DNA of 64,000 nucleotides, taken from the NCBI GenBank assembly GCA_028285345.1, contig JANQPT010000001.1:18814-82813 (forward strand), read 5' to 3'. The stretch comes from Planctomycetales bacterium. GTDB taxonomy: Bacteria; Planctomycetota; Planctomycetia; Planctomycetales; Planctomycetaceae. The notes beneath the pieces were generated by a model. It saw only the letters and a list, made by a program, of their open reading frames with translations. It had not been told where the DNA came from and made no database searches. Positions 28,788 to 38,225 of the stretch are shown here, one piece after another (positions within the stretch are counted from its first letter, which is position 1; each line of letters begins with the position of its first letter). The position numbers and the translations under genes were made by a program.

Positions 28788-30113
28788 CTAGATCCACTCG
28801 CGGATCAATTTGCCTTCGTTGAGGCGCACAGGGCGGCCGTCGGGGGCCTGGGCGATGAGATCGTGCGGGATGCCCAATTTGTGGTAGACCGTGGCGCCGA
28901 TGTCGTCGCTGGTGTACTCGTCGCGGGCAACCTGGCCACCATCGTCGTTGGTCGCGCCAACGACTGATCCGCCCGGTACGCCGGCCCCGGCCATCACGGC
29001 AAAACCTGCCGATGCCCAGTGGTCGCGTCCGCTGGCAGAATTGATCTTCGGGGTACGGCCAAAATCGGTGACCCACACCACAAGCGTGTTGTCGAGCATG
29101 CCTTGTTCTTCAAGGTCGATGAGCAATTGCGGCAAGCCCTGGTCGACTGGAGGGACGCGGCGGGTCTTCAGTGATCGGAAGTTGCGCTGATGCGTGTCCC
29201 AACCGGGATCGGTCACGGTGACGAAACGGACGCCGGCTTGCAACAGCCGCCGCGCGAGCAGACAGCTCTGCCCGAAACGGTTTCGCCCGTAGCGGTCGCG
29301 CAATTTCGGATCTTCCTTGTGGATCTCGAACGCCCGCTTGGTCTCCGGGGCGGTGATCATGTTCAGCGCCGCCTGATAGTGTTCATCAAGTGCGTCGAAG
29401 GCTTCGGGCTGCAGGTCGATTTGCTGCTGCAACTCGTCGACTTTGGCCAGCATCGTCCGTCGTCGCTCCACTCGCGAAGCGCTGATGCCGCTGGGCGGCG
29501 TGATGTCGCGGACGTTGAATTTTGCGGCGTTGGGGTCCGCCAGCATTTCGAACGGATTGTGCTCCAAACCGAGAATCCCTGATGAGCCCCCACCAAAACG
29601 TCGGTCCAGAGAACTGCCGAGTTGCACAAACGGCGGCATCACACTCTTAAATCCGTGGTAGTAGCTGATTACCGAACCAAACGTGGGATAGCCGAGCGCG
29701 GCATTGAATTTGTGCCCGGACATAACCCATTGGTCCGCCATGCCGTGGCTGGCGTTTTTGGGATTCCAGCCGCGGAGCAATCCAAACCGGTGCAGATTTT
29801 CAGCCAGGTTCGGGACGATCTCGGAAAACTGCACGCCGGGAACTGCCGTATCGATCGCACCAAACTCGCCGCGGACACTCAATTGTGCTTCCGGTTTGGG
29901 GTCGAGTGTGTCGTGGTGGCTCGTGCCGCCGTGCGTCCAGACCAGAATGCAGTTGACGTCGTCGTGCGGATTGCCGGATTGGGTGGCCGCTTGAGACTGT
30001 GCCAACGCCGCAGGCAAAGTGAGCCCGAAGCCGGCCAAAGAACCGACCTGTAAAAAACTGCGGCGGGAGAGACCCTCACAATTGCGGGTCTGCTGCGGAA
30101 AGAGGTTCAACAT
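28788..30113 (-). CDS. DUF1501 (sulfatase-like) exported protein
   Basis: A 441-residue DUF1501 protein with a Tat signal SRRSFLQVGSLAGFGLTLP (about 17-35 from ATG 30113). Family motifs include CILVWTHGGTSHHDTLDPKP, VVWVTDFGRTPKI, SASGRDHWASAGFAVMAGAG and a C-terminal VYHKLGIPHDLIAQAPDGRP block. ATG 30113 is preferred over 30125 because GGAG lies seven bases upstream and because it gives a compact Tat signal. It is divergent from the DUF1549/1553 gene at 30478. In planctomycetes the two families usually lie together and are thought to work together, though the reaction is unproven. A directional terminator lies downstream at 28612-28640. Confidence 0.92.
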   Translation of the reverse strand: MLNLFPQQTRNCEGLSRRSFLQVGSLAGFGLTLPAALAQSQAATQSGNPHDDVNCILVWTHGGTSHHDTLDPKPEAQLSVRGEFGAIDTAVPGVQFSEIVPNLAENLHRFGLLRGWNPKNASHGMADQWVMSGHKFNAALGYPTFGSVISYYHGFKSVMPPFVQLGSSLDRRFGGGSSGILGLEHNPFEMLADPNAAKFNVRDITPPSGISASRVERRRTMLAKVDELQQQIDLQPEAFDALDEHYQAALNMITAPETKRAFEIHKEDPKLRDRYGRNRFGQSCLLARRLLQAGVRFVTVTDPGWDTHQRNFRSLKTRRVPPVDQGLPQLLIDLEEQGMLDNTLVVWVTDFGRTPKINSASGRDHWASAGFAVMAGAGVPGGSVVGATNDDGGQVARDEYTSDDIGATVYHKLGIPHDLIAQAPDGRPVRLNEGKLIREWI

Positions 30114-30477
30114 CGACTGCTCCATCCGTCAGGGTGTGTCATCGCTATAGGCAGGATAACCGGTCAAACGAATCGAAATCGTTTCAATTCGTAACTCCGG
30201 GGTGGGACTGTCTAGTCTAACAAACCAGCCCGGCATTGCAAATCGCGTCTGGCAGCGTACCAGTCCGACTGCGATTGATGCGTGAGATTTCCGGCTTCAA
30301 TATAGCATCGGCTTGCCGAATTCGTCATAATGACAAGCAAGAGTTTGACCATCCCCGTTCACGAAATCCTCAGATTTCGCCCGCCTTAACGCCGTCGGAC
30401 TTTACCAAGACGTGTGAGTGTCGCTTGCAGCGACGACTGCGCTGATTGGATCGAGTCCTCGACAGGAGGTTCCCGCT
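30114..30477. other. Divergent promoter region
   Basis: 364 bases between a leftward DUF1501 gene and a rightward DUF1549/1553 gene, so both promoters should lie here. I cannot name -35/-10 boxes with confidence. AGGAGG at 30464-30469 is the ribosome-binding site of the right-hand gene. No gene or long repeat was seen. Confidence 0.4.
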
Positions 30478-32958
30478 TTGACGACGCTTGCCAGGCAGCC
30501 GCTCACTTCGTGCTCCCTCGCCGCGCTGATTCTACTGCTCATCGCTGCGCCGGTATCAGCAGAGACGGATTTCCGAGTCTCGCCGAAAGCGGTGCAGCTT
30601 GACGGAAATTTCGCGCGGACGCAATTGGTCGTAACCGAGTTGCGCGGTGGAGAATTCACTGACCGCTGCGGCGACTTCACGGAAGAGGCGCAGTTTCGCT
30701 CGAGCGATGAGACGATCGTGACGGTTTCCCCATCGGGACTGCTGTTGGCGATCGGCAATGGTAAAGCCGAGATCAAGGTGACGGTCGAGGGGGGCACCAA
30801 GTCGATCCCAGTGACCGTCACCAGTATCGCTGCGGAACCGGCGATCGCGTTCGTGAAAGACATCCGGCCGCTGCTGACGAAAGCGGGCTGCAACATGGGC
30901 GCCTGCCACGCCAGCCAGTTCGGCAAGGGCGGGTTGCATCTTTCGGTGTTGGGATCGGATCCGGACAGCGACTATCAATCCATTGTCCGGGCAGGGCAAC
31001 AGCGGCGCGTCAATTTGGTTTCGCCTGAAGAGAGCCTGCTGCTGAAGAAGCCGGCGATGTTGATTCCGCACGGCGGCGCCCGCCGAATTCGCAAGGACTC
31101 GACCGACTACGACGTGCTCACCGCATGGCTGGCGGGTGGAGCACCGGGGCCGGCAAAGGATGCGCAGCACGTGTCGAAGATCACAGTCTTCCCAGCCCGG
31201 CGGGTGAGCCGTGAAGAATTGCAACAACAGTTGCGTGTGGAAGCGGAGTATGACGACGGCACGACGCGCGATGTGACGGCCTGGGCCAAGTTCGACAGCA
31301 TGGACGAGGGCGTGCTCAATGTGACTCCCTCCGGGATGGTGACCACCGTCGGCCGAGGCCAAGCACCGGTGATGATCCGTTTTGAAGGGCAAGCGGCGAT
31401 ATCGATGTTTGTCGTTCCGTATGCGGAGAACTTCGAATTGGACGACTGGGAGAGTCACAATTTTGTGGACGAACTGGCGGCGGCGAAGTTTCGCGAATTG
31501 GGGATCCAACCCTCTGGTGTGTGCGATGACGCGACGTTTGTCCGCCGCGCGTTTCTTGATGCGACAGGGACGTTGCCCACATCCGAGGAGACGCTGGCTT
31601 TTCTGGAATCAAGCGAAACGAACAAGCGCGAACAGCTGATCGACCGTTTGCTCGGTCTGACTGGTGATCCGCAGCTCGACATCTATAACGACCGTTACGC
31701 CGCATATTGGACGCTCAAGTGGTCCGACTTGATTCGCAACACCAGTAACAAACTGGGCGAGCAGGGGATGTGGGCGCTGCACAATTGGATCAAAGGCGCC
31801 TTTCGCACCAACAAACCTTGGGATGAATGTGTCCGGGAATTGGTGACCGCCAAGGGGTCGATCTATATGAATGGGCCGGCGAACTATTTCGTGGTTAACC
31901 GCAGCGCCACCGACCTCACGGAAGCAACCGCGCAACTGTTTTTGGGCGTCCGCCTGGAGTGCGCGAAGTGCCACCATCATCCGTTCGAAAAGTACAGCCA
32001 AGCCGACTATTACGGCTTCGCCGCATTCTTCTCCCGCGTGGGGTCCAAGGGGAGCCAGGAGTTCGGGATCTTCGGACGCGAAAGCGTCGTGCTGGTGAAG
32101 ACCTCCGGCGAGGTCAAACATCCACGGACCGGAAAACGGATGCAACCGACTCCGCTGGATGGAGAATCGGTGGACCATCCGCTGGACCGCCGGATTCCCT
32201 TGGCCGAGTGGCTGGCGTCTCCGGACAATGAATTCTTCGCCAAATCGGTCGTCAACCGCTACGTCGATTATCTGCTGGGGCGGGGATTGGTCGAACCGGT
32301 CGACGACATGCGCTCCACAAATCCACCCACGAACGTGGCGCTGATGGATGCTCTCGCGGAGCACTTCGTCGAGAGCGGGTACGACCTCAAGCAATTGGTC
32401 CGGGCGATTATGGTCTCGCGGCTGTACCAATTGGATTCGCAACCGACGCCCGAGAACGCATCCGACCGCCGGTTCTATAGCCACTACTACGTCAAACGGC
32501 TGCCGGCCGAACCGCTGCTGGACGCGATCGACACCGCCACCAATGTGCGAACAAAGTTTAAGAACCTGCCCCGCGGCACGCGGGCGATTGAGTTGCCCGA
32601 CGCGGAGTATCCCAATTACTTCTTGAAGACATTTGCCAAGCCGCGGCGGGCGAGCGTCTGCGAATGCGAGCGCGCGCCCGATGAAAATCTCGCACAGGCG
32701 TTGCACACGCTGAACGGAGACATCCTCGCGAAGAAGATTGCCGATAAAAAGGGGCGTGTAGCGACCCTGCTCGCAGAGAAGAAACCTCACGAGGAGATCG
32801 TCCGAGAACTGTACCTTGCCACACTCTGCCGGCTGCCGAGTGATGCAGAGGTCGCGGCGGCAAACGAGTTTCTCGCGGAAAGTCCCAGTCCGCAGGAATT
32901 CTACGAAGACTTGCTGTGGGCGTTGATCAATTCCAAGCAGTTTTTGTTCGTCCGCTAA
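30478..32958 (+). CDS. Exported DUF1549/DUF1553 protein with Ig-like domains and cytochrome-like motifs
   Basis: An 826-residue exported protein. A signal peptide (residues 11-28) is followed by a bacterial Ig-like (BIG2-type) domain (about 30-115), a planctomycete cytochrome-like segment with CNMGACH at 138-144, a second Ig-like domain (about 235-315), DUF1549/PSCyt2 (about 325-540) with CAKCHHHPFEKY at 495-506, and DUF1553/PSD1 (about 570-820). CAKCH is a normal haem c motif; CNMGACH has four rather than two residues between its cysteines, so haem attachment there is uncertain. TTG 30478 is chosen over GTG 30418 because AGGAGG sits eight bases upstream. It heads a probable three-gene operon. 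Confidence 0.9.
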   Translation: MTTLARQPLTSCSLAALILLLIAAPVSAETDFRVSPKAVQLDGNFARTQLVVTELRGGEFTDRCGDFTEEAQFRSSDETIVTVSPSGLLLAIGNGKAEIKVTVEGGTKSIPVTVTSIAAEPAIAFVKDIRPLLTKAGCNMGACHASQFGKGGLHLSVLGSDPDSDYQSIVRAGQQRRVNLVSPEESLLLKKPAMLIPHGGARRIRKDSTDYDVLTAWLAGGAPGPAKDAQHVSKITVFPARRVSREELQQQLRVEAEYDDGTTRDVTAWAKFDSMDEGVLNVTPSGMVTTVGRGQAPVMIRFEGQAAISMFVVPYAENFELDDWESHNFVDELAAAKFRELGIQPSGVCDDATFVRRAFLDATGTLPTSEETLAFLESSETNKREQLIDRLLGLTGDPQLDIYNDRYAAYWTLKWSDLIRNTSNKLGEQGMWALHNWIKGAFRTNKPWDECVRELVTAKGSIYMNGPANYFVVNRSATDLTEATAQLFLGVRLECAKCHHHPFEKYSQADYYGFAAFFSRVGSKGSQEFGIFGRESVVLVKTSGEVKHPRTGKRMQPTPLDGESVDHPLDRRIPLAEWLASPDNEFFAKSVVNRYVDYLLGRGLVEPVDDMRSTNPPTNVALMDALAEHFVESGYDLKQLVRAIMVSRLYQLDSQPTPENASDRRFYSHYYVKRLPAEPLLDAIDTATNVRTKFKNLPRGTRAIELPDAEYPNYFLKTFAKPRRASVCECERAPDENLAQALHTLNGDILAKKIADKKGRVATLLAEKKPHEEIVRELYLATLCRLPSDAEVAAANEFLAESPSPQEFYEDLLWALINSKQFLFVR

Positions 32959-32986
32959 GGGCGCAAAATTATTGAGAATCGGTGAC

Positions 32987-35074
32987 ATGAAAACTCTGTC
33001 GATTACATTTGCGTTTTTGCTCTGCGGCGCTGCCACTGCGCACGCGGAAGCGACTTATCCCATGCTGATGAGCCTGCAACCGGTCGCGGCGCAGGTCGGT
33101 GAAACGTCGGAATTGACCGTGCACTCGCGGTATACGATGTACGGCGCGTATCAAGTGCTGGTGACGGGGCAGGGGGTCACGGGCGAAATCGTGCCGCATC
33201 CCGACAAACCGAAGGACGGCAAAATCCCCAATCTGACGCAGCAGAAAATTAAATTCACAGTCGCCGCCGATGCACTGCCGGGCGTCCGCGAGATTCGTGT
33301 GGCAACCCCGCGGGGCGTGAGCACTATCGGGCAATTGGTCGTCACACGCGACCCGGTGATACGCGAAGCCAAGAAGAACAACACGCCCGATGAAGCGCAA
33401 GCCATCACGCTTCCGGCGACGGTTTGCGGGACGATCGAGAAATCGGAAGACGTCGACTATTTCAAGTTTCAGGTGGATGCGGGCGCCGAGTTGTGTTTTC
33501 ACGTGCGTTCGATGCGGCTACAGGACAAAATTCATGACCTGCAACAACACGTCGATCCGATCATCACGCTCTATCGCGCCGGCGGCGGGACACTTGCCGT
33601 CGCGGACAACATCTTTTTCGGCGACCCGCTGTTAGCCTACCGGTTCGAGGAGGCGGGCGAGTATCTGCTGGAGATCCGCGACTTGCGGTATCAAGGCAAC
33701 AAATACTGGTCGTACAGCATCGAAATCAATGACCGGCCGTACGCCTCGACCGTCCATCCCTTAGGAGTCGCACGCGGCACCGCGATAGAATTGGAACTTG
33801 TCGGATGGAGTCTGGGTGATCATTCTCACGGGACGCTAACGATCCCTCAGGATGCGCTACTTGGAGCTGGAAACTTTGAGATTCCCGTCGCGGGAACGGT
33901 GACGAATCCGGTTTCGGTCATCGTCGATGACCAGCCACAGGTTGTGGAGTCTGACGAGGAAAACAACGCGGCCGACACCGCACAGATGATCTCATTGCCG
34001 GCCGGCATCAGCGGGCGGATTTCCGACGAAAGCGACATCGATTGTTTTGCCTTTGAAGCGAAGAAAGGGGATCGCTTCTCGTTTGAAGTCGTGGCCCGGC
34101 GTTATCAATCCGGACTCGACTCACATCTGCGAATTCTCAATTCCCAGGGCAAGCAATTCGCACTGAACGACGATCTTAGTTTGGGCAAACGCCGCTATTC
34201 CGACTCTTGGATCGAGAACTGGAAAGCTCCCGCCGACGGCAAGTATGTGATTGAGATTCGCGACCTGCATTTGCGGGGCGGGCCGGAATTTGTGTATTAC
34301 GTCCGCGCGACCCGCAGCGTCCCCTATTTTGAACTGTTTGCCGACACGGATAAGACACAGATGACTCCCGGCACAAACGGCGTGGTCTTTGTGCGGGCAA
34401 AGCGAAAGAACGGATTCAAAGGACCGATTCAATTGAACGTGGCAAATCTTCCGCAAGGGGTGACGGCGCATTGTGGCCAAATTCTCGCCGGGGGGACGGA
34501 CGGGTGCATCATTTTCGAATCAGCTGCTGATGCGCCGCTGAATGTCGCGAACGTCAAGATCAACGGCACGACTCAGATTGAAGAGAAGCAAGGTGAACCC
34601 AAGAGCCTGACTGCCAATGCAACGGTCTATCAAGAGACGTACCGCCCGGGAGGCGGGCGCGGACATTGGGAGGTCGAGACGCATACCGTTTCGGTCGGTG
34701 CGCCGCACGACATCCGCAAGGTTACGCTCAACACTACTGACCTGAAACTGAAGCCGGGCCAATCGCAAAAGGTCGAAGTCACGCTACAGCGGGCGCCAGG
34801 TTTCACGGGCAATGTGACGCTCGATGCCTTGTTCCGGCACTTGGGAGGCATCTATGGGAATTCGCTCCCGCCGGGCGTCACTCTCGATATGGGCGCCAGT
34901 AAGACGTTGCTCACCGGCTCAACGAGCAAGGGCGTGTTGGTCTTCAAAGCCGCCGCCAATGCGAAACCGGTGGAGAAACAGCAAGTGGCGGTGATGGCCA
35001 ATGTGTCGATCAACTTCGTGATGAAATCGACCTATTGCGGCCCGCCGTTGATGGTCACGGTTCAAAAACCCTAA
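32987..35074 (+). CDS. Exported protein with two PPC (pre-peptidase C-terminal) domains
   Basis: A 695-residue protein with a signal peptide (residues 1-20, ending AHA-E). Two PPC-type beta-sandwich domains are visible, near 125-255 (SEDVDYFKFQVDAGAEL ... YLLEIRDLRY) and near 320-440 (ISDESDIDCFAFEAKKGDRF ... YVIEIRDLHLRGG). The C-terminal 230 residues hold further beta-rich repeats (GFKGPIQLNVANLPQGV and GFTGNVTLDAL). Such proteins are secreted binding or surface modules, not enzymes by themselves. ATG 32987 gives the signal peptide and lies 28 bases after the DUF1549/1553 stop. That gene pair is commonly adjacent in planctomycetes. Confidence 0.88.
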   Translation: MKTLSITFAFLLCGAATAHAEATYPMLMSLQPVAAQVGETSELTVHSRYTMYGAYQVLVTGQGVTGEIVPHPDKPKDGKIPNLTQQKIKFTVAADALPGVREIRVATPRGVSTIGQLVVTRDPVIREAKKNNTPDEAQAITLPATVCGTIEKSEDVDYFKFQVDAGAELCFHVRSMRLQDKIHDLQQHVDPIITLYRAGGGTLAVADNIFFGDPLLAYRFEEAGEYLLEIRDLRYQGNKYWSYSIEINDRPYASTVHPLGVARGTAIELELVGWSLGDHSHGTLTIPQDALLGAGNFEIPVAGTVTNPVSVIVDDQPQVVESDEENNAADTAQMISLPAGISGRISDESDIDCFAFEAKKGDRFSFEVVARRYQSGLDSHLRILNSQGKQFALNDDLSLGKRRYSDSWIENWKAPADGKYVIEIRDLHLRGGPEFVYYVRATRSVPYFELFADTDKTQMTPGTNGVVFVRAKRKNGFKGPIQLNVANLPQGVTAHCGQILAGGTDGCIIFESAADAPLNVANVKINGTTQIEEKQGEPKSLTANATVYQETYRPGGGRGHWEVETHTVSVGAPHDIRKVTLNTTDLKLKPGQSQKVEVTLQRAPGFTGNVTLDALFRHLGGIYGNSLPPGVTLDMGASKTLLTGSTSKGVLVFKAAANAKPVEKQQVAVMANVSINFVMKSTYCGPPLMVTVQKP

Positions 35075-35097
35075 TTTCGTCGACGAGACAAGTGGTG

Positions 35098-36576
35098 ATG
35101 CGACGCGGACTGCGGCCGATCTTGTTGGTATTGATCCCGGTGGTTGCGCTACTCGGCTTAACGCACCTCACCACCGCGGAAGAGATACCCACGTCGCAGC
35201 AAGCCCGTGACGCCCTCCGCCGCGGCGTCCACTATTTCCGCACGAAAGTCTCGATTGAGGGAGGCTATCTTTGGCGGTACAGCGCGGACTTCTCGGAGCG
35301 GGAAGGGGAGGTTCCCGCGTCGCCCACGACCGCCTGGGTGCAACCGCCAGGCACACCGACCATCGGCGACGCGTATCTGGAAGTGTTTGAGCTGACCGGC
35401 GACCGTTACTATCTCGACGCCGCCCGCGAAACCGCACATGCACTCGTGCGGGGACAGCTGCAATCGGGCGGCTGGGACTACCGCATTGAATTCGCACCAA
35501 AAGACCGCAGGAAGCATGCCTACCGCGCCGACTCCGCTGTCGAGAGCAACGGGCAGAAGCGGCGGAACAGGACGACGCTCGACGACAACACCACTCAAGC
35601 CGCGCTGAGGTTCTTGATGCGCATCGACCGGGCGCTCGGTTTTCAGGATCAAAAAGTCCACGCTTCTGCTGAGTACGCGCTCGCGAAACTGCTCGAAGCC
35701 CAATATCCCAACGGTGCGTGGCCACAAAGGTTTTCCACGCCACCCAATCCCGCCGACTACCCGGTCAAGAGGGCCAGTTATCCGCCGACGTGGTCCCGAA
35801 AACATCCCAAGCAAGACTACCGTGATTATTACACATTCAACGACAACACCATCGCCGACATGATCGACGTGATGTTCCTTGCGGCTGAGATCTACGATGC
35901 ACCCCAGTACCGAGCCGCGGCGGAGAAGGGGGGCGACTTCATCCTGCTGGCCCAAATGCCGGACCCACAGCCGGGCTGGGCGCAGCAGTATAATGCGCAG
36001 ATGCATCCCGCATGGGCGCGACGATTTGAACCGCCCGCGATCACCGGCGGAGAATCACAAGGTGTGATGCGAACCTTGCTCCGCCTCTACGAACGGACCG
36101 GCAAGCAGAAGTACCTCGAGCCGCTACCGCGCGCGCTGGCCTACTTTCGATCGTCTGTATTGCCCGACGGCCGTTTAGCGCGGTTCTATGAACTGAAGAC
36201 AAACAAGCCGCTCTATTTCACCAAGGACTATCAATTGACGTACAGCGACGCGGACATGCCCACACATTACGGGTTCAAAACCAGCGATCGTTTGAATCGC
36301 ATCGAGAAAGAATTGAAGCAACTGCAACAGTCCGGGCCGAGCCTCGACGCCAGTTCCACGAGAGCGAGGCGTCCTCCCAGATTGACAGCGGCGTTGTCGA
36401 AGAAGGTTCGCAGGATCATCGAAGCGCAGAACGAAGAAGGCGCATGGGCCGAACCGGCACCGGACCGCAAACGGAGCCGAATCGCACAGCAGACGCCCAC
36501 GTTGGACTGCCGCACGTTCGCCCGCAATATTGTCACGCTCGGACGATTTCTCGCGGCCTCGAAAGCCGCTCATTAG
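35098..36576 (+). CDS. Exported pectic-acid-lyase-like protein (PL10 type)
   Basis: A 492-residue protein with a signal peptide (hydrophobic residues 5-22). The alpha/alpha-toroid text fits the pectic acid lyase family (PL10): GGYLWRYSADFSEREGE, GTPTIGDAYLEVFELTGDR, TTLDDNTTQAALRFL, NGAWPQRF, YTFNDNTIADMIDVM and LPDGRLARFYELKTNKPLYF. The family cleaves polygalacturonate by beta-elimination, in the periplasm or outside the cell. A C-terminal extension of about 80 residues is basic and of unknown role. ATG 35098 lies 23 bases after the PPC gene stop, so it is the third gene of the operon. The stop overlaps the convergent SRPBCC gene by four bases. Confidence 0.85.
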   Translation: MRRGLRPILLVLIPVVALLGLTHLTTAEEIPTSQQARDALRRGVHYFRTKVSIEGGYLWRYSADFSEREGEVPASPTTAWVQPPGTPTIGDAYLEVFELTGDRYYLDAARETAHALVRGQLQSGGWDYRIEFAPKDRRKHAYRADSAVESNGQKRRNRTTLDDNTTQAALRFLMRIDRALGFQDQKVHASAEYALAKLLEAQYPNGAWPQRFSTPPNPADYPVKRASYPPTWSRKHPKQDYRDYYTFNDNTIADMIDVMFLAAEIYDAPQYRAAAEKGGDFILLAQMPDPQPGWAQQYNAQMHPAWARRFEPPAITGGESQGVMRTLLRLYERTGKQKYLEPLPRALAYFRSSVLPDGRLARFYELKTNKPLYFTKDYQLTYSDADMPTHYGFKTSDRLNRIEKELKQLQQSGPSLDASSTRARRPPRLTAALSKKVRRIIEAQNEEGAWAEPAPDRKRSRIAQQTPTLDCRTFARNIVTLGRFLAASKAAH

Positions 36577-37082
36577 CCGGCTGCGGTCTGACTTCGATTG
36601 CGGCTCCGCCGGCCGGCAAAGATCTTGTTCAGAGCCTCCTGCCGGTACGAGAAGATTCGCGTCAGATTACGCTTGACGAAGAACCTGTGAACCAGCTCGC
36701 CGCCGGGAACGGAGTAGTTGACATGGTCGGCCACGAGCGTGCCCCCCTCCGTCTCACGAAAAGTATGTACATGATCCCAGTTACGGTACGGTCCACGCAG
36801 TTGAACATCGCGGAAGCGGAACGGAGGATCCCAATCCCTGATTTCGCTCTGCCAGCGAAGCGGAATTCCGTATAAACGGAGTTCATAATCGATTAATGTT
36901 CCCGTGGACATCGCAATTGGTGCCGGCGTAACGACTTTGAACTTCAGCCACGGCGGAGTAATCTGCTCCAGGGCGGTTGCGTCGGAGAAGAATTCGAATA
37001 CGTCGCTGATCGAGGCAGGAAGCCATTGTTCGCAGCAAAGACGGTAGCCCCCTTGGGGTTCTCGAGAAATTAATATCGACAT
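36573..37082 (-). CDS. SRPBCC (START-like) fold protein
   Basis: A 169-residue protein of the SRPBCC ligand-binding fold. An N-terminal strand-helix pattern (YRLCCEQWLPASISDVFEFFSD), TPPWLKFKVV, GTLIDYELRLYGIPLRWQSEI, and FRDVQLRGPYRNWDHVHTFRETEGGTLVADHVNY match the cyclase/dehydrase and YfcH-associated group. These proteins bind a hydrophobic ligand; no catalytic residues can be assigned. It probably lies in the cytoplasm. The gene is isolated and ends overlapping the convergent pectic-lyase-like gene (TTAG at 36573-36576). Confidence 0.8.
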   Translation of the reverse strand: MSILISREPQGGYRLCCEQWLPASISDVFEFFSDATALEQITPPWLKFKVVTPAPIAMSTGTLIDYELRLYGIPLRWQSEIRDWDPPFRFRDVQLRGPYRNWDHVHTFRETEGGTLVADHVNYSVPGGELVHRFFVKRNLTRIFSYRQEALNKIFAGRRSRNRSQTAAG

Positions 37083-37369
37083 GCCGGTAGTCGCCGTATG
37101 GGTAAGAAATCGCCCGGAAATGTTGAACCGTTACTTGTCACCTCTTAAGCTACTTGGGTCGGCTATGCCGCCGCAAGTCACTGACCGATCTCCCAACTGA
37201 ATAAATTGAGGCGGAGTTTGTCCGATTTGAGAAAAACGGCGGCAATCAGCCTTGCGAGCGGTGTTTTATCACGTGACCATAAAGGGGTCCTGTATCACAT
37301 CGACTTCATCGATGGCGGCGTCCTAATTCTGCCGATCCCGCTCGGCGATCATTGAGGGAGGGGCAAGAC

Positions 37370-38167
37370 ATGCGTGTCTGGGCATTGAATGCGATGCTAC
37401 TGGCCGGAATGTGTTGTTTACTGGCCTGTCTGGGAAAATTTCAAAACAAGCCCGAAGAAGAAGCGGCCGATGGCCCGGCGGCTAATGGGAACGCAGCGGT
37501 TCAGCCAGCAGAAGAGCAGCCGATCGATCCGCGCCATCAGCAACGGATCAATGCCATGGGCAATGGAGGTGCCGATGGCAAGCAGGCCCTCCTCGTCGAA
37601 GATTCGCCGCTCGACGAACTCGAGGATGAGCCCAGGGGTACTGAAACCGGCGCAGTCATTGCCTCAGAACACTTCGTTAAGCGATTTGCCAACGTCAAAC
37701 ACCAGATGCAGGTCGATTTTCGCGAACCGATTGTCGACTACGATGCCGACGAGAAAGAGTGGTCGGCATTTGGAGTGCTCAAAAACAAGCGCCGCACCAG
37801 GGCGTCCCAGGTCAAGTGCTTCATGTTTTTCAACGACGAAAACGAATGGGAGTGCCGCCGTATTCTCATCGATCGCAAGACGGTCTACCACATCGATAGC
37901 TCAGATCAAGGCTTTAAGCTGCCGAATGTCAAAACGAAAGAAGACGGCAAGCTGGAAGTCTCGGAAGTTTCGTCCGGCGACATTCAGGAGACCGACGAGC
38001 CATCGGACGCAGACAAGTCGGCCGCGCGCAAATTGAAAATGGCACGCGAATTCATTGGCCGCAAATCGGATGTCGCCAAAAAACGGTTGCAAGAGGTGAT
38101 CGACGACTATCCCGGCACGCCGGCGGCAAAAGAAGCCGCGGAACTGATCAAACGAGTCAAAGACTAA
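37370..38167 (+). CDS. Probable lipoprotein of unknown function
   Basis: A 266-residue product with a lipoprotein-type signal: hydrophobic residues 4-19 and a lipobox LLAC ending at Cys20. After it comes a Glu/Ala/Pro-rich linker (about 25-90), then a folded-looking domain (about 100-190) with no family I recognise, then an acidic linker and a helical C-terminus with a TPR-like YPGTPAAKEAAELI end. ATG 37370 has a strong site (GGAGG about 8 bases upstream). It stands 58 bases before the deacetylase-like gene on the same strand and may be co-transcribed. Placement in the outer membrane or periplasm is inferred from the lipobox. Confidence 0.75.
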   Translation: MRVWALNAMLLAGMCCLLACLGKFQNKPEEEAADGPAANGNAAVQPAEEQPIDPRHQQRINAMGNGGADGKQALLVEDSPLDELEDEPRGTETGAVIASEHFVKRFANVKHQMQVDFREPIVDYDADEKEWSAFGVLKNKRRTRASQVKCFMFFNDENEWECRRILIDRKTVYHIDSSDQGFKLPNVKTKEDGKLEVSEVSSGDIQETDEPSDADKSAARKLKMAREFIGRKSDVAKKRLQEVIDDYPGTPAAKEAAELIKRVKD

Positions 38168-38225
38168 ACACGCTCTCAGTTTCTGAGGGCAGAATTCATT
38201 TTGTAGTAGTAAGGGCTTTGTAGAA

